DNA of 24,200 nucleotides from Gryganskiella cystojenkinii (GCA_015852425.1 JAAAIG010000608.1:1-24200); one strand, 5' to 3'; shown: positions 9,582-19,466, counted from the first letter of the stretch. Numbers and translations are program-made. Notes: generated by a model from the sequence alone, not told the origin.

Positions 9582-12080
9582 ATGTTCTCAAGACTAATCA
9601 AGCGCCACCAAGTCACAGCCCGAGAACCATCACCACCACCATCACCGGCTCGTCAAGGACTGTCACCTCTTCAGATCACAGAGCTCCTCGCCCACATCTT
9701 CTTGTTCCTGGATCAGTTCACGCTCAAGAACGTTGTCGCTCGTGTCTCTCGGGATTGGTTCCTTGTCGCTCATACTCTCTTTCGTCATCACCTATACCTC
9801 GATCACCTGGACCAAACGTCAACATGGACCGTACAGAATCTTCCACTGCAACTCATTCAAGCCCATCGGCTCATCGTAGGTAAAACCATGGGACCCTGGG
9901 TGGACTTGGAAACTCAAGAACCTTTTTTGTCATACTCGGATGCCATCGATCGATGGAACATGATGATCACTATGTTACAGGACGGGTCACAACAAGCCTT
10001 TGGAGGTATCAAGTCCAAGAATACAAAGATCACTTGTAGCATCAAGAACCATCCACCATCACAACAACAGAAACGTCATCTATGTCAACAACACCAACAA
10101 CAGCCCAATCTCAAGGTCTTGCAACTCAATTTGTTTTCGGGGGCTGTTGGTGATCAAGAACGGATCCTGACATGGTTGACACCCGCCTTGGATTCATTGT
10201 GCGAACTATCGATCGATCTTCCTCGCTGCACAAAGGCTCTTCGACTCGATAGGATCTTTGATCAATGCCCTGCGCTCCTCAAACTCTCTTTGAGATCTCT
10301 CCTTTGGATCTCTGAAGAGACCCGAAGTTATCAGAGCCCCTGGATCGAACTCAATCCGCCCATCGCCGTCAACAACTCACCCGTTGGCCAGAGAACTGTA
10401 CGATTATCGTCTGCGTCCTCGCCATGGTTGTCTCTCCAATCACTGAGGCTGGACGGCTTGGCGCTCTCTCCTCGAACCCTATCCAATCGACTTTTACCTC
10501 GACTCGGGAATTTAATCGAAATTGCACTGTTGGATATCCGAGACCTACCTGCAGAGGCAATAGAACCTTCTTCGGCATCCGCAACTTCCTCGAGCCTGGA
10601 CGGCAAGGACGGATTCGAAAACAAGAACGAACGACGCCTGTTCAGTAAGAGTCTAGCAGAGTACTATCCTGTAATCGAGAGGATCCACTACAGCTGTCAC
10701 AACCGAGCCGGACTCCATTTTCCGATCACCCAATTCCCCATGGTACGATCATGGGGCATCGACTCGAGATCAGTCACAGCCGAGAACCCAGTCTGGAAGA
10801 GTTTTGCCTTCTTGACCACCGACCCTGGATCTTCCTCTCTTCAAGGAATTAATGAGAATCGACTGACAAGGCTGGAGATTCATGATCAGGATCGAGGTCA
10901 ATCTTTTTCGAAACATCAACGGGATTGGCTCCTTCACCGGTTCTTGTGTATGTCCCCACATCTGGAACATTTCAAGGCCGACCAGCTGTTATCATCTTTG
11001 GATATCCTTTGGGGTTGTCAGTCCGGCAAGAGGAAAAACCCGACCCTAAACCTAACCCCGGAATCTTTATGGACCTGTCGCAGGTTGAAGACGCTTTCGT
11101 TGAGACTGAGCAATCACGACAAGAAAGAAGGGAATCACATGAGGAGCAGCGGTTACGGTGGCACCTGGATGGTCACGCCTACGACCACTTCAGTCGCGAC
11201 TCGGGCGCTGTTTGGGTATCTGTCCCGTGTTTGCCCTCAATTGGAGGATCTAACGATCGTGATCGACAATGCTCGACCTTTTGCACTTGAGAGCGGACTT
11301 TGTCTTTTGACCCGTCTAAATGAGCTTCGTCGACTGTCGATTTATACCAATTTCGACAAGTATTGTGCTCGGCAGGATTATATCGAGGGCAGCTTGAATT
11401 GGATGCATCCAGGGACTGCTCGTCTTACCCCCGTTAAAACCATCACCACCGAGACCGCTGGACGTCGACTTTCAGATGCGATCTCTTCTGTCTTCCGTCA
11501 TGGCCTCCCAAAGAACAACATTAACAACGAAACCTATACCACGCCTTTTGTGGATTATATGGGTGAGTCTCGGAAGCTGACCGAGAATGAGCATCGAACC
11601 AATGACCCGACACCCAATCCAATGGGAGGGGGCCTTACCCCACAGAATGTCAGAGCTCAAAGACAGCTGCTCAAGATTGCTGAGTACCGGACCGATTATT
11701 CGAGACTCGTACCTGAGGTTCCAGTCGTCGATGGGCTGGAAGATCTGGTGTATTGCGGGTCGTATCTCGATCTTGAAGCCTGTCTAAAGGCATCACTGGT
11801 TCGGTATCTACAGCAACAAGAGACTTCCAAGACCCACACAACAAGGACAAGGTCAGAGAAAGCGGCATTGCCATTGCAAGACAAAAGAAGAGGAGGAGGG
11901 GGACGACCCTGGCTCAAGATGGAGCGTTTTACAATCAATTATGCGAAATGCTACGGAAAGGAAGGTGAGGTCATGCAAGATCAAGTTAAACGGGTCCGAC
12001 GCGATCTCAGAACCCTGAGACCTGATATCGAGATCAATTGTCAGTCTTCAAAACAATCACACCTTCTCCTCGACCTCTGA
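9582..12080 (+). CDS. F-box/LRR protein, 832 residues, intronless
   Basis: Predicted substrate-recognition subunit of an SCF (Skp1-Cullin-F-box) ubiquitin ligase; its substrate cannot be read from sequence. The F-box spans residues about 29-73 (LQITELLAHIFLFLDQFTLK ... VSRDWFLVAHTLFRHHLYL). A Gln/His/Lys-rich linker follows (about 150-185). LRR-like segments come next (LKVLQLNLFSG, LCELSIDLP, LQSLRLDGLALS, LRRLSIYTNF), including LFGYLSRVCPQLEDLTI and ESGLCLLTRL. The C-terminus ends SHLLLDL. The start is the first ATG after a pyrimidine-rich leader, and the whole frame is open, so it is probably functional. The next gene downstream is a tandem paralogue sharing LSRVCP, ESGLCLL, VDGLEDLVYCGS-like and LLxLDL motifs. 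Confidence 0.85.
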   Translation: MFSRLIKRHQVTAREPSPPPSPARQGLSPLQITELLAHIFLFLDQFTLKNVVARVSRDWFLVAHTLFRHHLYLDHLDQTSTWTVQNLPLQLIQAHRLIVGKTMGPWVDLETQEPFLSYSDAIDRWNMMITMLQDGSQQAFGGIKSKNTKITCSIKNHPPSQQQKRHLCQQHQQQPNLKVLQLNLFSGAVGDQERILTWLTPALDSLCELSIDLPRCTKALRLDRIFDQCPALLKLSLRSLLWISEETRSYQSPWIELNPPIAVNNSPVGQRTVRLSSASSPWLSLQSLRLDGLALSPRTLSNRLLPRLGNLIEIALLDIRDLPAEAIEPSSASATSSSLDGKDGFENKNERRLFSKSLAEYYPVIERIHYSCHNRAGLHFPITQFPMVRSWGIDSRSVTAENPVWKSFAFLTTDPGSSSLQGINENRLTRLEIHDQDRGQSFSKHQRDWLLHRFLCMSPHLEHFKADQLLSSLDILWGCQSGKRKNPTLNLTPESLWTCRRLKTLSLRLSNHDKKEGNHMRSSGYGGTWMVTPTTTSVATRALFGYLSRVCPQLEDLTIVIDNARPFALESGLCLLTRLNELRRLSIYTNFDKYCARQDYIEGSLNWMHPGTARLTPVKTITTETAGRRLSDAISSVFRHGLPKNNINNETYTTPFVDYMGESRKLTENEHRTNDPTPNPMGGGLTPQNVRAQRQLLKIAEYRTDYSRLVPEVPVVDGLEDLVYCGSYLDLEACLKASLVRYLQQQETSKTHTTRTRSEKAALPLQDKRRGGGGRPWLKMERFTINYAKCYGKEGEVMQDQVKRVRRDLRTLRPDIEINCQSSKQSHLLLDL

Positions 12081-12180
12081 AATTATCTGTCTGATGGAAA
12101 TGATAATAAAAGAGGCGCATAACTTTTTGCAATTATCTCTGTGACGAAAAATGACGATAAAACGAGGCGCAGAACTTTGA
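12081..12180. repeat. Two-unit 50-bp tandem repeat in the 3' flank
   Basis: Units 12081-12130 and 12131-12180 share AATTATCT, a GATAATAAAAGAGGCGCA/GACGATAAAACGAGGCGCA core, and AACTTT. They begin right after the stop codon and differ at roughly a fifth to a quarter of positions. Confidence 0.75.
12105..12110 (+). terminator. AATAAA polyadenylation signal
   Basis: AATAAA in GATAATAAAAGAGG, 25 nt past the TGA of the 832-residue gene. It lies in the first unit of a 50-bp tandem repeat; the second unit has a mutated counterpart (GACGATAAAACGAGG). Confidence 0.5.
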
Positions 12181-12184
12181 AGTC

Positions 12185-12204
12185 AAAAAAAAAAAAAAAA
12201 AAAA
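12185..12204. repeat. A20 homopolymer
   Basis: Twenty consecutive A residues follow the 50-bp tandem repeat, between two tandem paralogues. It could be a simple microsatellite or the trace of a poly(A) tail. Confidence 0.95.
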
Positions 12205-12243
12205 GAGTCTCTCCTTCAGGTACGTGTGGCAGTGTCACTCAAC

Positions 12244-12328
12244 TTTTTTTTGATCTCTCTCTGTTCTCTCTTTTTTTTTTCTTTCTTTCTTTTTCGTCTT
12301 TATCTGGTTCACCCTCAATTCAGCAATA
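12244..12328 (+). promoter_or_regulatory. Pyrimidine-rich leader of the 862-residue F-box/LRR gene
   Basis: T8, then CTCTCTCTG, T10 and (CTTT)n tracts run almost to the ATG at 12329, the same layout as before 9582. A TATA box is not evident. Confidence 0.45.
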
Positions 12329-15007
12329 ATGTTGACCTTTTTTGAAAAGTACCTTCCAATGGTGGACACCGAAATCCACTATGATCCCCGTCAACACCGC
12401 CGAGTCATTGCCCATGCCCGCGCCGTGGAGATAGTCGAGATTCTTGAACGCATATTTTCTTATTTGGACCAACACACGCTGAAAACGGTGGCAGCCAAGG
12501 TCTCCAGACACTGGTTCCATGTCGCCAAGCCGCTCTTTCATCGCCATCTCTATTTATCTCTGGATGACATCGCGAAGCCCTCTGGAAAGAGCAAGAAGAC
12601 TCGCAACGTTCCTCAGCTCCTTAAGGAAACGGATCATCTATCCATGATTTCGAGAAACAATGGCTCCTTGGATGAGCACCAAACCGAACTGTTCGAAAGC
12701 GAAACTAAGGCTTGGAGGGTATTCTTTAATTCCTTGATCTACGGTGTTCTATGCGTCGACAAGTTTGAGCGTAAGTGGGGAGAGAAGGACGCTGTTTCTT
12801 TTTAAATTACGTTTCAATGTATTTATAACCATCGCTTTTTTTTTTTTTTTGCTGCTCTAGGCCTTCTATCATTGAGCATCGATCTACCCATATACACCAA
12901 CGAAATCTCCCTAGAACCTTTCCTTCACCATTGCCCGAATCTGTTAGAACTTTCTCTGAGTTCATCGGCAAGGACTTTCATGATCGACCGTGGTCAGGGT
13001 CGTACATCTGGCTCTCGTTGGGAGCATCTTGAATGGAAGTCACCTTGGCTGGAACCCATCCGCCTGATAAACACTCACCACGATGGGACAAATAATAATA
13101 TTACCGTATCCGAATCAACAGCTACAACAACAACGATGTGGTCCTTACGTTCCCTCAAGTTTAATCGCGTGTTAGTCACTCCTACGAGCTTGCAATCGTA
13201 CCTTCCGCGACTCGGTCACCTGATGGAACTGTCCCTGTCGGATATGGTCAACGATTACGATACCAACATGCAAAGGACTCATCAATCTGAGTGGAACGAT
13301 GTCTTTACACGCGTTTCCCTAACCCGTCAAGTGTTATGGACCAGTCTTGTTAATTGTTGTCCAAAACTCGACATCTTTCGATACAACTGTCACCGGGATG
13401 AAGGATCGTCGTCCTCGGTGCCAGTGCTGATGTTTCCTCGAGTCCGTCACTGGGCGATCAATTTCCGGCAAATTCTCCCGACAGAGTCCACGTCGTTAAC
13501 TTGTGAAGATTGGCGCTCGAGGTTTACGCAAACGTCTTCGCTGTTGCCGTCACCAGCAGATCTCAGGACCTGGGACAGCCTGCTGCTCCGATCTGTCGAG
13601 AACAGACTCACGACGCTTGAACTCCTAGGTGGCAAGGGTGAGACTTGTACGTTTACCCGTATCAAGTACACGAGCAGCAATTTTAGCAGTACGAACAGAT
13701 TTGATCGGCACCAGGCCTTGTTCGAGTTCCTCTGTTCGTCCCCATCCTTGTTGCATTTGAGAGTCAATGGTGCAGATCTCTCCTCGGCTGTTTTCTGGGG
13801 TAGTTCCTTTGCTGATCGGGATGATGAGGTCGATGACGATAACATGGACGATGAACAGTTCCGTGAAGTCATGATAGCTCGGGAAGCGACCGGTGCTCTT
13901 TGGGCCTGCCGTGGTTTAAAGACTTTGTCTTTGAGGATCGTTCGACGTAATATGTTTAGAAGTGGAAAAGGTGGCTGTAGTTATTGTGACTACTACGACA
14001 TCAACAACATCTCATCGTCTTCAATGACCAGGACGAATCGACGGATCTTTGGGTACCTCTCCCGGGTTTGCCCTCGATTGGAGGAACTGTCGTTGGCGTT
14101 GATGGGAAAACATTTTTTGGTGCTAGAAAGCGGACTCTGTTTGCTGGCGCGGCTGAGCCACTTGAGACGTTTGGTGATCTGTGCCCATGATGTAAACGAA
14201 AAGGATACCAGATATGGTGCAGAGCGCGATCAATTTTATGAAATCCCTCAGAACGGATGCTGCGATGGTGATTTAACCTGGATACAGGCGTGCCATGGTG
14301 ACAATAATGCTGATGGTGATATCTCATTACAACAATATCTCTCGAGTTGGGTCCCAAGGTTTTTACCTTATCCAAATGGTAGGAGCACAGTGTCAACAGA
14401 CGAGATGCAGTCTTGCCTCGAGAGGGTCCAGAGGGTATCTGTTCAAGGCCCTGAATCGTCCACACCCGATTCGTGCTCCATTTCCTCTACTTCTCTGCCG
14501 CCCTCTCTGCCATTGCCTTTGGTCATGGACCGTGTCAGGATGCAGCAACTTCAAGAAGAGAATCTCTACAAGACCGACGACAATCAATCCATGGTTGATG
14601 GATTGGAGGACATGGCTTATTCTGGCTCCCTGCTCGATATCGAAGCTTATCTCCGAGCGCGAATTTTCCATGCCAGACAGCGACAGCAACGGCAACAAGA
14701 ACGAGATGCTGCTTGCAAGCAGGAACAGAGCAAAGAGGACGGAACAACAACGACAACAACGGGTGACCGTCGATTCGTTGAATCATTGATGGCGGACCAA
14801 ATTATTCTTCCTCCCTGGCCCAGGATGGAGAGAATATTGTTCGCCTACGGGGGCTGTGGTCCAATCAACACATGGATGTGGTCCTCTGGGAGATCCACAA
14901 AAGAAGCTCTGGAAAAAACTCAAAAGAACCTTCAAACACTGCTAGCAGATATTCCGAACATTCGCTGTCAAGCCTTTGAAAAGCCACTGCTATTTCTGGA
15001 CCTTTAA
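12329..15007 (+). CDS. F-box/LRR protein, 862 residues, two exons; tandem paralogue of the upstream gene
   Basis: Predicted SCF ubiquitin-ligase substrate receptor. Exon 1 is 12329-12770 and exon 2 is 12861-15007. The 90-nt intron has donor GTAAGT, a T-run and acceptor CTCTAG; the join restores LLSLSIDLP, matching LCELSIDLP of the upstream paralogue. The F-box is at residues about 33-77 (AVEIVEILERIFSYLDQHTL ... VSRHWFHVAKPLFHRHLYL). Downstream are LRR-like segments (LMELSLSDM, LTTLELLGG, LLHLRVNGA), IFGYLSRVCPRLEELSL, ESGLCLLARL, and VDGLEDMAYSGS near the C-terminus. It ends LLFLDL. An acidic patch (DDEVDDDNMDDEQ) and Gln/Arg-rich and Thr-rich stretches are low-complexity inserts. Between F-box and LRRs it is about 65 residues shorter than the paralogue. 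The frame is intact and the gene probably functional. Confidence 0.85.
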
Positions 15008-15011
15008 TAAA
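15006..15011 (+). terminator. AATAAA overlapping the stop codon
   Basis: The end of the 862-residue gene reads CTTTAATAAAAT: stop TAA at 15005-15007 and AATAAA at 15006-15011. If used for polyadenylation, the 3' UTR would be only some tens of bases long. Confidence 0.5.
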
Positions 15012-15077
15012 ATAGAAAAAAATTGGTGTTGGACATCGACTCACTACTTTCGTACATTTTATTTTTTTCTCTTCTTA

Positions 15078-15176
15078 CCTCCCAAGACCGTGAGCAACCT
15101 CCTCTCGGCCAACTACGACGCCTTTCCGGAACAAACTATCGCCCCAGCAGATCTTGTCGCACCTTCCCCAGAGTAG
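15078..15176 (+). pseudogene. 32-codon fragment of the F-box/LRR sub-family represented by the pseudogene at 6939-9363
   Basis: The frame reads PPKTVSNLLSANYDAFPEQT followed by IAPADLVAPSPE and a stop. It aligns without gaps to the minus-strand pseudogene segment PPETVNNLLSAAFDVFPDQT followed by VAPTAIGAPSPE, with 21 of 32 identical. After the stop, a neighbouring frame gives KSRYL, a weak continuation of that relative's KTRDFYL. No F-box or LRR part accompanies it. It lies between the 862-residue gene and the convergent 594-residue gene, on the plus strand. Confidence 0.75.
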
Positions 15177-15361
15177 GAAAATCACGATATCTTAATAGTA
15201 TTGCATTAGCGGCTTTTATGAAATAGATATTATATGTCGGCTTTTGGCAGACGTAAATTATTAGTTTTTTGGAGAAGGAGGAAAAATGGAGGCGAGTTAA
15301 GCACATAGTTGGCACGCATCGGTGTCCGAGCTCTCTCTGAAGTTCTCGCTCTTGGTCTACG

Positions 15362-17146
15362 CTACCAACATCCAGGTATCTTTCGTTTGAGAGTTGGCGG
15401 CACCTTGTATGATACCCTGATAGCCTGCACAAACCTCAATCTTGTCCAGTGCTCAAGGCACCATTGGAACTCTGCCTCACCCCACATGATTCGCGCACAA
15501 TGCGGACCCGTGATTCGAGTCAGACGACTCAGACTATTTAGCGCACCCATCCCCGCATCCAACGACATCTCCAGACACTGACAACTTTTATAATCACCAT
15601 CGATAAATCCAGGTGCCCTGAAGTTTTCGGTTGATGTATACCGTGGCCATAGCACACAAAGCTCGAGAGACGGCAACAGACTCAGCCTCAGATCTGTAAG
15701 TTCCGTCAGGTTCGAAAGTCGTTCAAAGACCCTTGACTGCCCCTTTTCTCTCTCAGAGATCATAAAGGCCAGAGTCAGACGTTGAAGTTTTCTACAGACC
15801 CAGGGGCGACGATCTGCCGAGAAATCAATGTCCGTCACATAGTTGCCACTAAAGGACTCCAGACCTGACAAGGTACATAAAATGTCGTGAATCGCCGACC
15901 CGGAAAGGTTCTCGCTCCCTGCCAGAAGGAGCTCTTTGAAGGTTGTCACACAGTGAGGGATCGCTTGTTTCAAGATTGCCCACGAGCTTGCGTCAAAACT
16001 GCTGTGATACAAGACGAGTCGTGTCAGAGCCGAGCAGGTTTGCATCAATTCCTTGAAATCGACATTTGAAAAGGTTGCGTTGAAGAGATCAAGATGCTCG
16101 AGTTGGCGACCAAAGGGTTTCGCAAAGGGCGAAGAAAGAGAAGACGAAAACGGCGGCGATGGTGACAGTGAAGTTGTACAAGCCGTTGTTGTGGCTCCTA
16201 TTGATGAGGCAGTCTCTGTCGTCATCATTCGAAGAGCGGCTACCAGTAGAGCGATCATCCCTCGCTTTTCCAACGGTTCCCAGTTACAGATCCACTTCAG
16301 ACGAATCAACTCGGGACTACTGAAAATCAAAAACAGGTGTCTCTGGATCACAGGCCAGCAACAGCAGCTGGGGGAGGCATCCAGTGTAAGGTACTGAATC
16401 GTCGTGACGGTCGATGTTGTTCTGGACAGCATACTTGACAAACCAGCGATGATGTCCGTGTTTGCTTCGGATCCATGATCTTCGTATTTGTAATAGTGGG
16501 GATCAACGAACTTCCAAGAAAGGAGCTGGAGACGGGACCACAGGGGGTCGTACAGAGACGACCAATCATCCAGTGATTGAAAATCATCCGTCTTCAAGGA
16601 TTTCAGGTGCGTGCAACCGGCAACGGCTTTGAAGCACTTGTTTGACACAGTGGCATTCAAGGTCAAGGCCAACAGAGTCGATTGATGTTTTCGGATCAGA
16701 GCTGTGAGCGATCGTTCGTTCAGGATTGGTCCCCTCCTGGAATAGAGGACAATCTCCGAGAGGTTTGGTAACTTGAGTTGACTAGCATGCAGGAACTTGA
16801 AGTCGCTCTTCTGAGGAAGGGTAATGATCAGCTTGCGGACTAGGGTAGCGTGTTTCATGGCATCGAGAACAAGGGGCAGGAGCGAACACGGTACAAAGTC
16901 TCGATAGATTTCCTTCAAATGCACTGTGTTCCAGACCAGAGGGACGAGAATGTTGTACCAGGTCTTTGAAACTCGGAGACAGATCGCAAGGCTTTTGGTA
17001 TTGAGAAAAGAGCCGATCCAAAGGAGGATTTCTGGGATCGTCAAAGGAGACGGTTGTGGGTTGATGGGGTTGGGAATGAGCTGTGGCTGTCTTTGGTATT
17101 GTTCTTGTGGAAGGGCAAGCAATGGAGGTTGTACCGACTTGGACAT
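15362..17146 (-). CDS. F-box/LRR protein, 594 residues
   Basis: Predicted SCF ubiquitin-ligase substrate receptor, intronless. The start is the first ATG of the frame (17146), after a pyrimidine-rich sense-strand leader; the frame upstream is open to 17254 but lacks ATG. A Pro/Gln-rich N-terminus precedes an F-box at residues about 34-77 (LTIPEILLWIGSFLNTKSLA ... VSKTWYNILVPLVWNTVHL). LRR-like segments follow (LSEIVLYSRRG, LLALTLNATVS, LQLLSWKFV, LEHLDLFNATFSN, LTRLVLYHSSFDASSW, LQRLTLAFM, LTDLRLSLL). The end is FQWCLEHWTRLRFVQ, the sub-family motif. A Ser/Thr-rich insert lies in the middle. It is the full-length paralogue of the F-box-less gene at 4822-6453, and convergent with the 862-residue gene, about 350 bp away. 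Confidence 0.85.
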   Translation of the reverse strand: MSKSVQPPLLALPQEQYQRQPQLIPNPINPQPSPLTIPEILLWIGSFLNTKSLAICLRVSKTWYNILVPLVWNTVHLKEIYRDFVPCSLLPLVLDAMKHATLVRKLIITLPQKSDFKFLHASQLKLPNLSEIVLYSRRGPILNERSLTALIRKHQSTLLALTLNATVSNKCFKAVAGCTHLKSLKTDDFQSLDDWSSLYDPLWSRLQLLSWKFVDPHYYKYEDHGSEANTDIIAGLSSMLSRTTSTVTTIQYLTLDASPSCCCWPVIQRHLFLIFSSPELIRLKWICNWEPLEKRGMIALLVAALRMMTTETASSIGATTTACTTSLSPSPPFSSSLSSPFAKPFGRQLEHLDLFNATFSNVDFKELMQTCSALTRLVLYHSSFDASSWAILKQAIPHCVTTFKELLLAGSENLSGSAIHDILCTLSGLESFSGNYVTDIDFSADRRPWVCRKLQRLTLAFMISEREKGQSRVFERLSNLTELTDLRLSLLPSLELCVLWPRYTSTENFRAPGFIDGDYKSCQCLEMSLDAGMGALNSLSRLTRITGPHCARIMWGEAEFQWCLEHWTRLRFVQAIRVSYKVPPTLKRKIPGCW

Positions 17147-17194
17147 GGTGACGACTGGATTGAATCGGATTGGATTGACGGTGATGGCCGTTTG

Positions 17195-17305
17195 GATGAC
17201 AGACAGAGAGAAGGCGAGAAAAAGAAATTGAAAGAGAGAAAAGAGGATGAACAAGGAGATGGATGGAAGGAAGGAGATGAATGGAAGGAAGGGAATGAAT
17301 GATTA
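17195..17305 (-). promoter_or_regulatory. Pyrimidine-rich leader of the 594-residue F-box/LRR gene
   Basis: The plus strand shows GA-rich microsatellite-like sequence (GAAAAAGAAATTGAAAGAGAG, GGATGGAAGGAAGGAGATGAATGG), so the sense strand is CT-rich, as before 9582 and 12329. Farther upstream, two GCGCGC blocks (about 17308-17313 and 17336-17341) flank a short spacer. Confidence 0.4.
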
Positions 17306-17822
17306 GGCGCGCGGTACTTTGTCCCTGCCAGTGCAGCGCGCTTTTTATTTTATTTTTTTTCTTTTCGCGCTTACGTCGTTTGCCACTATCAGTTGGGACA
17401 AAGGGAGGGGGGGTTTTTTTTTCTAATCACCAATCCCAAGGATGTCATTGGCGCAGGTTCAATCCTTGGCCCGGCCCTCGCACTGCTTGCTGTTGTCGAT
17501 TCAAGACTGGGAAATAATGAAGTTTGCGTAGAAGTCCAATGGTTCAAGTGTACGGTCCCACATATAAATCCTTTGTCAAGAGCGACAGCCAAAAACAATC
17601 CTCAAGACGGATTCTCTCTTCTTTTTATATTCGTAGTCATTGGCTGGTAGACTAGATCCCTTCGGTATAACATCCTATCCATCGCAGTTACACAGCAATT
17701 CACCCTTCAACAACGATCATTTTGCTATGAAAATTATATCCTGGCGCGGTCTATTGCCCCTTCTATTTAATTATGTTATGGGTATTGCCTCGTTCTCCCT
17801 TCGTTAAATGCTAGAAGTTTGC
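17306..17822. other. Intergenic, no supported gene
   Basis: Lies between the start of the 594-residue gene and the 3' end of the hydrolase locus. It holds T-runs, a G8-T8 tract near 17406-17422 and AT-rich stretches. Short frames show no motif. Confidence 0.4.
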
Positions 17823-19466
17823 CTAAGCTGTTGTAAAGATAAGCACAGCGAGGGATTCCAACGTCCGACGACCTCCCACCAAGGCTGTATCAAGCCCAAA
17901 AATAGTAGCCACCTCAGCGTCGGTAAGCGTCACCACTTTGTCACCAGTATTTGCAACAACATATGAACGGGCACCATCAACCACCCAAGAACCCGCCGAG
18001 ATTTGTCGCTCTATATCTGTATATTCCAGAGCCTGATCCCCACCTAGAATAAACCTGGATGCAAATGGAACCAACTCGGCCGAAAGACCTGGCATCGACG
18101 CCTTCAACTTGTCTGTGAGTGCAGTAGGATAGATCCAGCCCATCAACCCTTTCGCTCCATAGATCAGTGAGAGGTACGCCATTAGCCTGTATTCTTCAGG
18201 CGTTGGATCACGCGACCAGCATGTGCTGGGATCTGAGAAGGCTTGTAACACCATCCAAATCGGCAAACGAGGCTTACATATTTTTGCAAGCTGAGAGCGG
18301 TATGACTGCATACGCCGACGGATGTCGGTCCCTAGATCACCAAAACATCCGTTGCAGCCACAACAACTACCCTCGGGGCTATAGTCACACTGTGCTGGGT
18401 TGAGACCGACAGGGTAGACGTCTGTCATGATGATATCGGCAGCGTGAGAGAACTGTGTAGCCGAGTCCCTGATATAATTAAGAACCAGCATGACAGGGCG
18501 ATGAGGATCGAAGGATTGGATAGTGTGGTAGGCAGTATTGGAGGCTTCAGGCTCAGGTCTGAGGCTTTGGTTGTCGGGTTCGTCGGCAGTGTATCAGGTT
18601 GCAAGGCTCGGGTAGGTTTTAAAACGATTGACCTCAAGGGCGATGCTGGTTACATTGATGTACGTGTGTCGCATGTCATACTGGATCGAAACACCAACAT
18701 CTTGTGCTGCCTTGATACACGCCTCTATCTGCGTCCCGTTTCCGTAGGGCGGTACAAAATTGACGTGGTTAAAGCCCATCGCCTTCAGCTCCTTCATCGC
18801 TCCAATGGGATCCTTTTCACCGAAATTGCCGAAGCTTGCATACATTCCGAACGGAAACACAGGTGGTTCTGAGATGAGAGGTCCCAGGCCTTGGCCATGT
18901 TGGGGGACAAGTGATCCGTGCAAATGGTCCACCCTTACAATATGTGATTTCTCTGGAGCTGGTTCTTGGTAGACCGTAAATGTAGCACTGGCTTCAACAT
19001 GGCCTAATTCGGCTGTGACGGTTGTTGAGACAGCAACAATGTTGCTCTTGGGGACTGAGATGATGTTGGCCCCGGGATGTACAGACGCTTCAAATGGTTT
19101 GCTACCGTCGCCACCAAAGGTGAGGGTAACAACAGTCTCCAAAGAATCCTTCGGGACATCCACAATAAAATCGATCAGCTCGTCGGTGGTGTAAATTGGC
19201 TTGAAGCGGGGAGTGACAGCCAAGGTATCGGGAGGAGGCCATTGGAACCATGATGGTAAGGGAGCGAGGATCCCAGGGTTTGGGTATGTTGGCACATACG
19301 TTTTGTTGCTGCCTGTCAATAGTCGATCTGGTTGGGTTTGAGGTTTGTGGTTGTGGGCGTTGGCGGGCAGGGAGAGTGGATGTGGCAGTGGAAGTAATGG
19401 ACTGGAGTGTGCCAATCTCAGAAGTGAGCATGCTGTAACGAGAACAGTCGTAATGAAGGCATGCAT
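17823..19466 (-). pseudogene. Secreted glycoside-hydrolase-superfamily protein interrupted by one in-frame TGA
   Basis: A single frame runs from ATG 19466 to TAA 17823 (547 codons before the stop) with one internal TGA at 18596-18594, codon 291. Residues 1-22 are a signal peptide (MHAFITTVLVTACSLLRLAHS). Residues about 80-185 look like an Ig-like beta domain. From about 200 a TIM-barrel hydrolase follows (FPFGMYASFGNF, MGFNHVNFVPPYGNG). Right after the stop comes YTADEPD, then DVYPV (D349 onward), a Cys-rich loop (about 359-371), and WMVLQAF. In this type of enzyme the motif is usually WYxADEPD, so the stop replaces a Trp, and the Glu of DEP (296) is the probable acid/base. The truncated 290-residue product would lack the catalytic half. 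A single C-to-T change on the plus strand (CCA to TCA) explains it. No intron removes the stop without also removing DEP. A sequencing error, a recent null allele or readthrough are possible. Confidence 0.8.

Noticed and set aside
8999..9616. Minus-strand 205-codon frame overlapping the pseudogene start
   Set aside because: Low-complexity R/S/P-rich translation in the wrong frame; the F-box is in the neighbouring frame starting at ATG 9363.
14001..14789. Long antisense and alternative frames inside the 862-residue gene
   Set aside because: Shadows of exon 2, with no family resemblance; the sense frame carries the LRR motifs.
18425..18637. Alternative frame bridging the internal stop of the hydrolase
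   Set aside because: It is out of frame with both halves. The two halves are in the same frame and separated only by the TGA, so no frameshift needs explaining.
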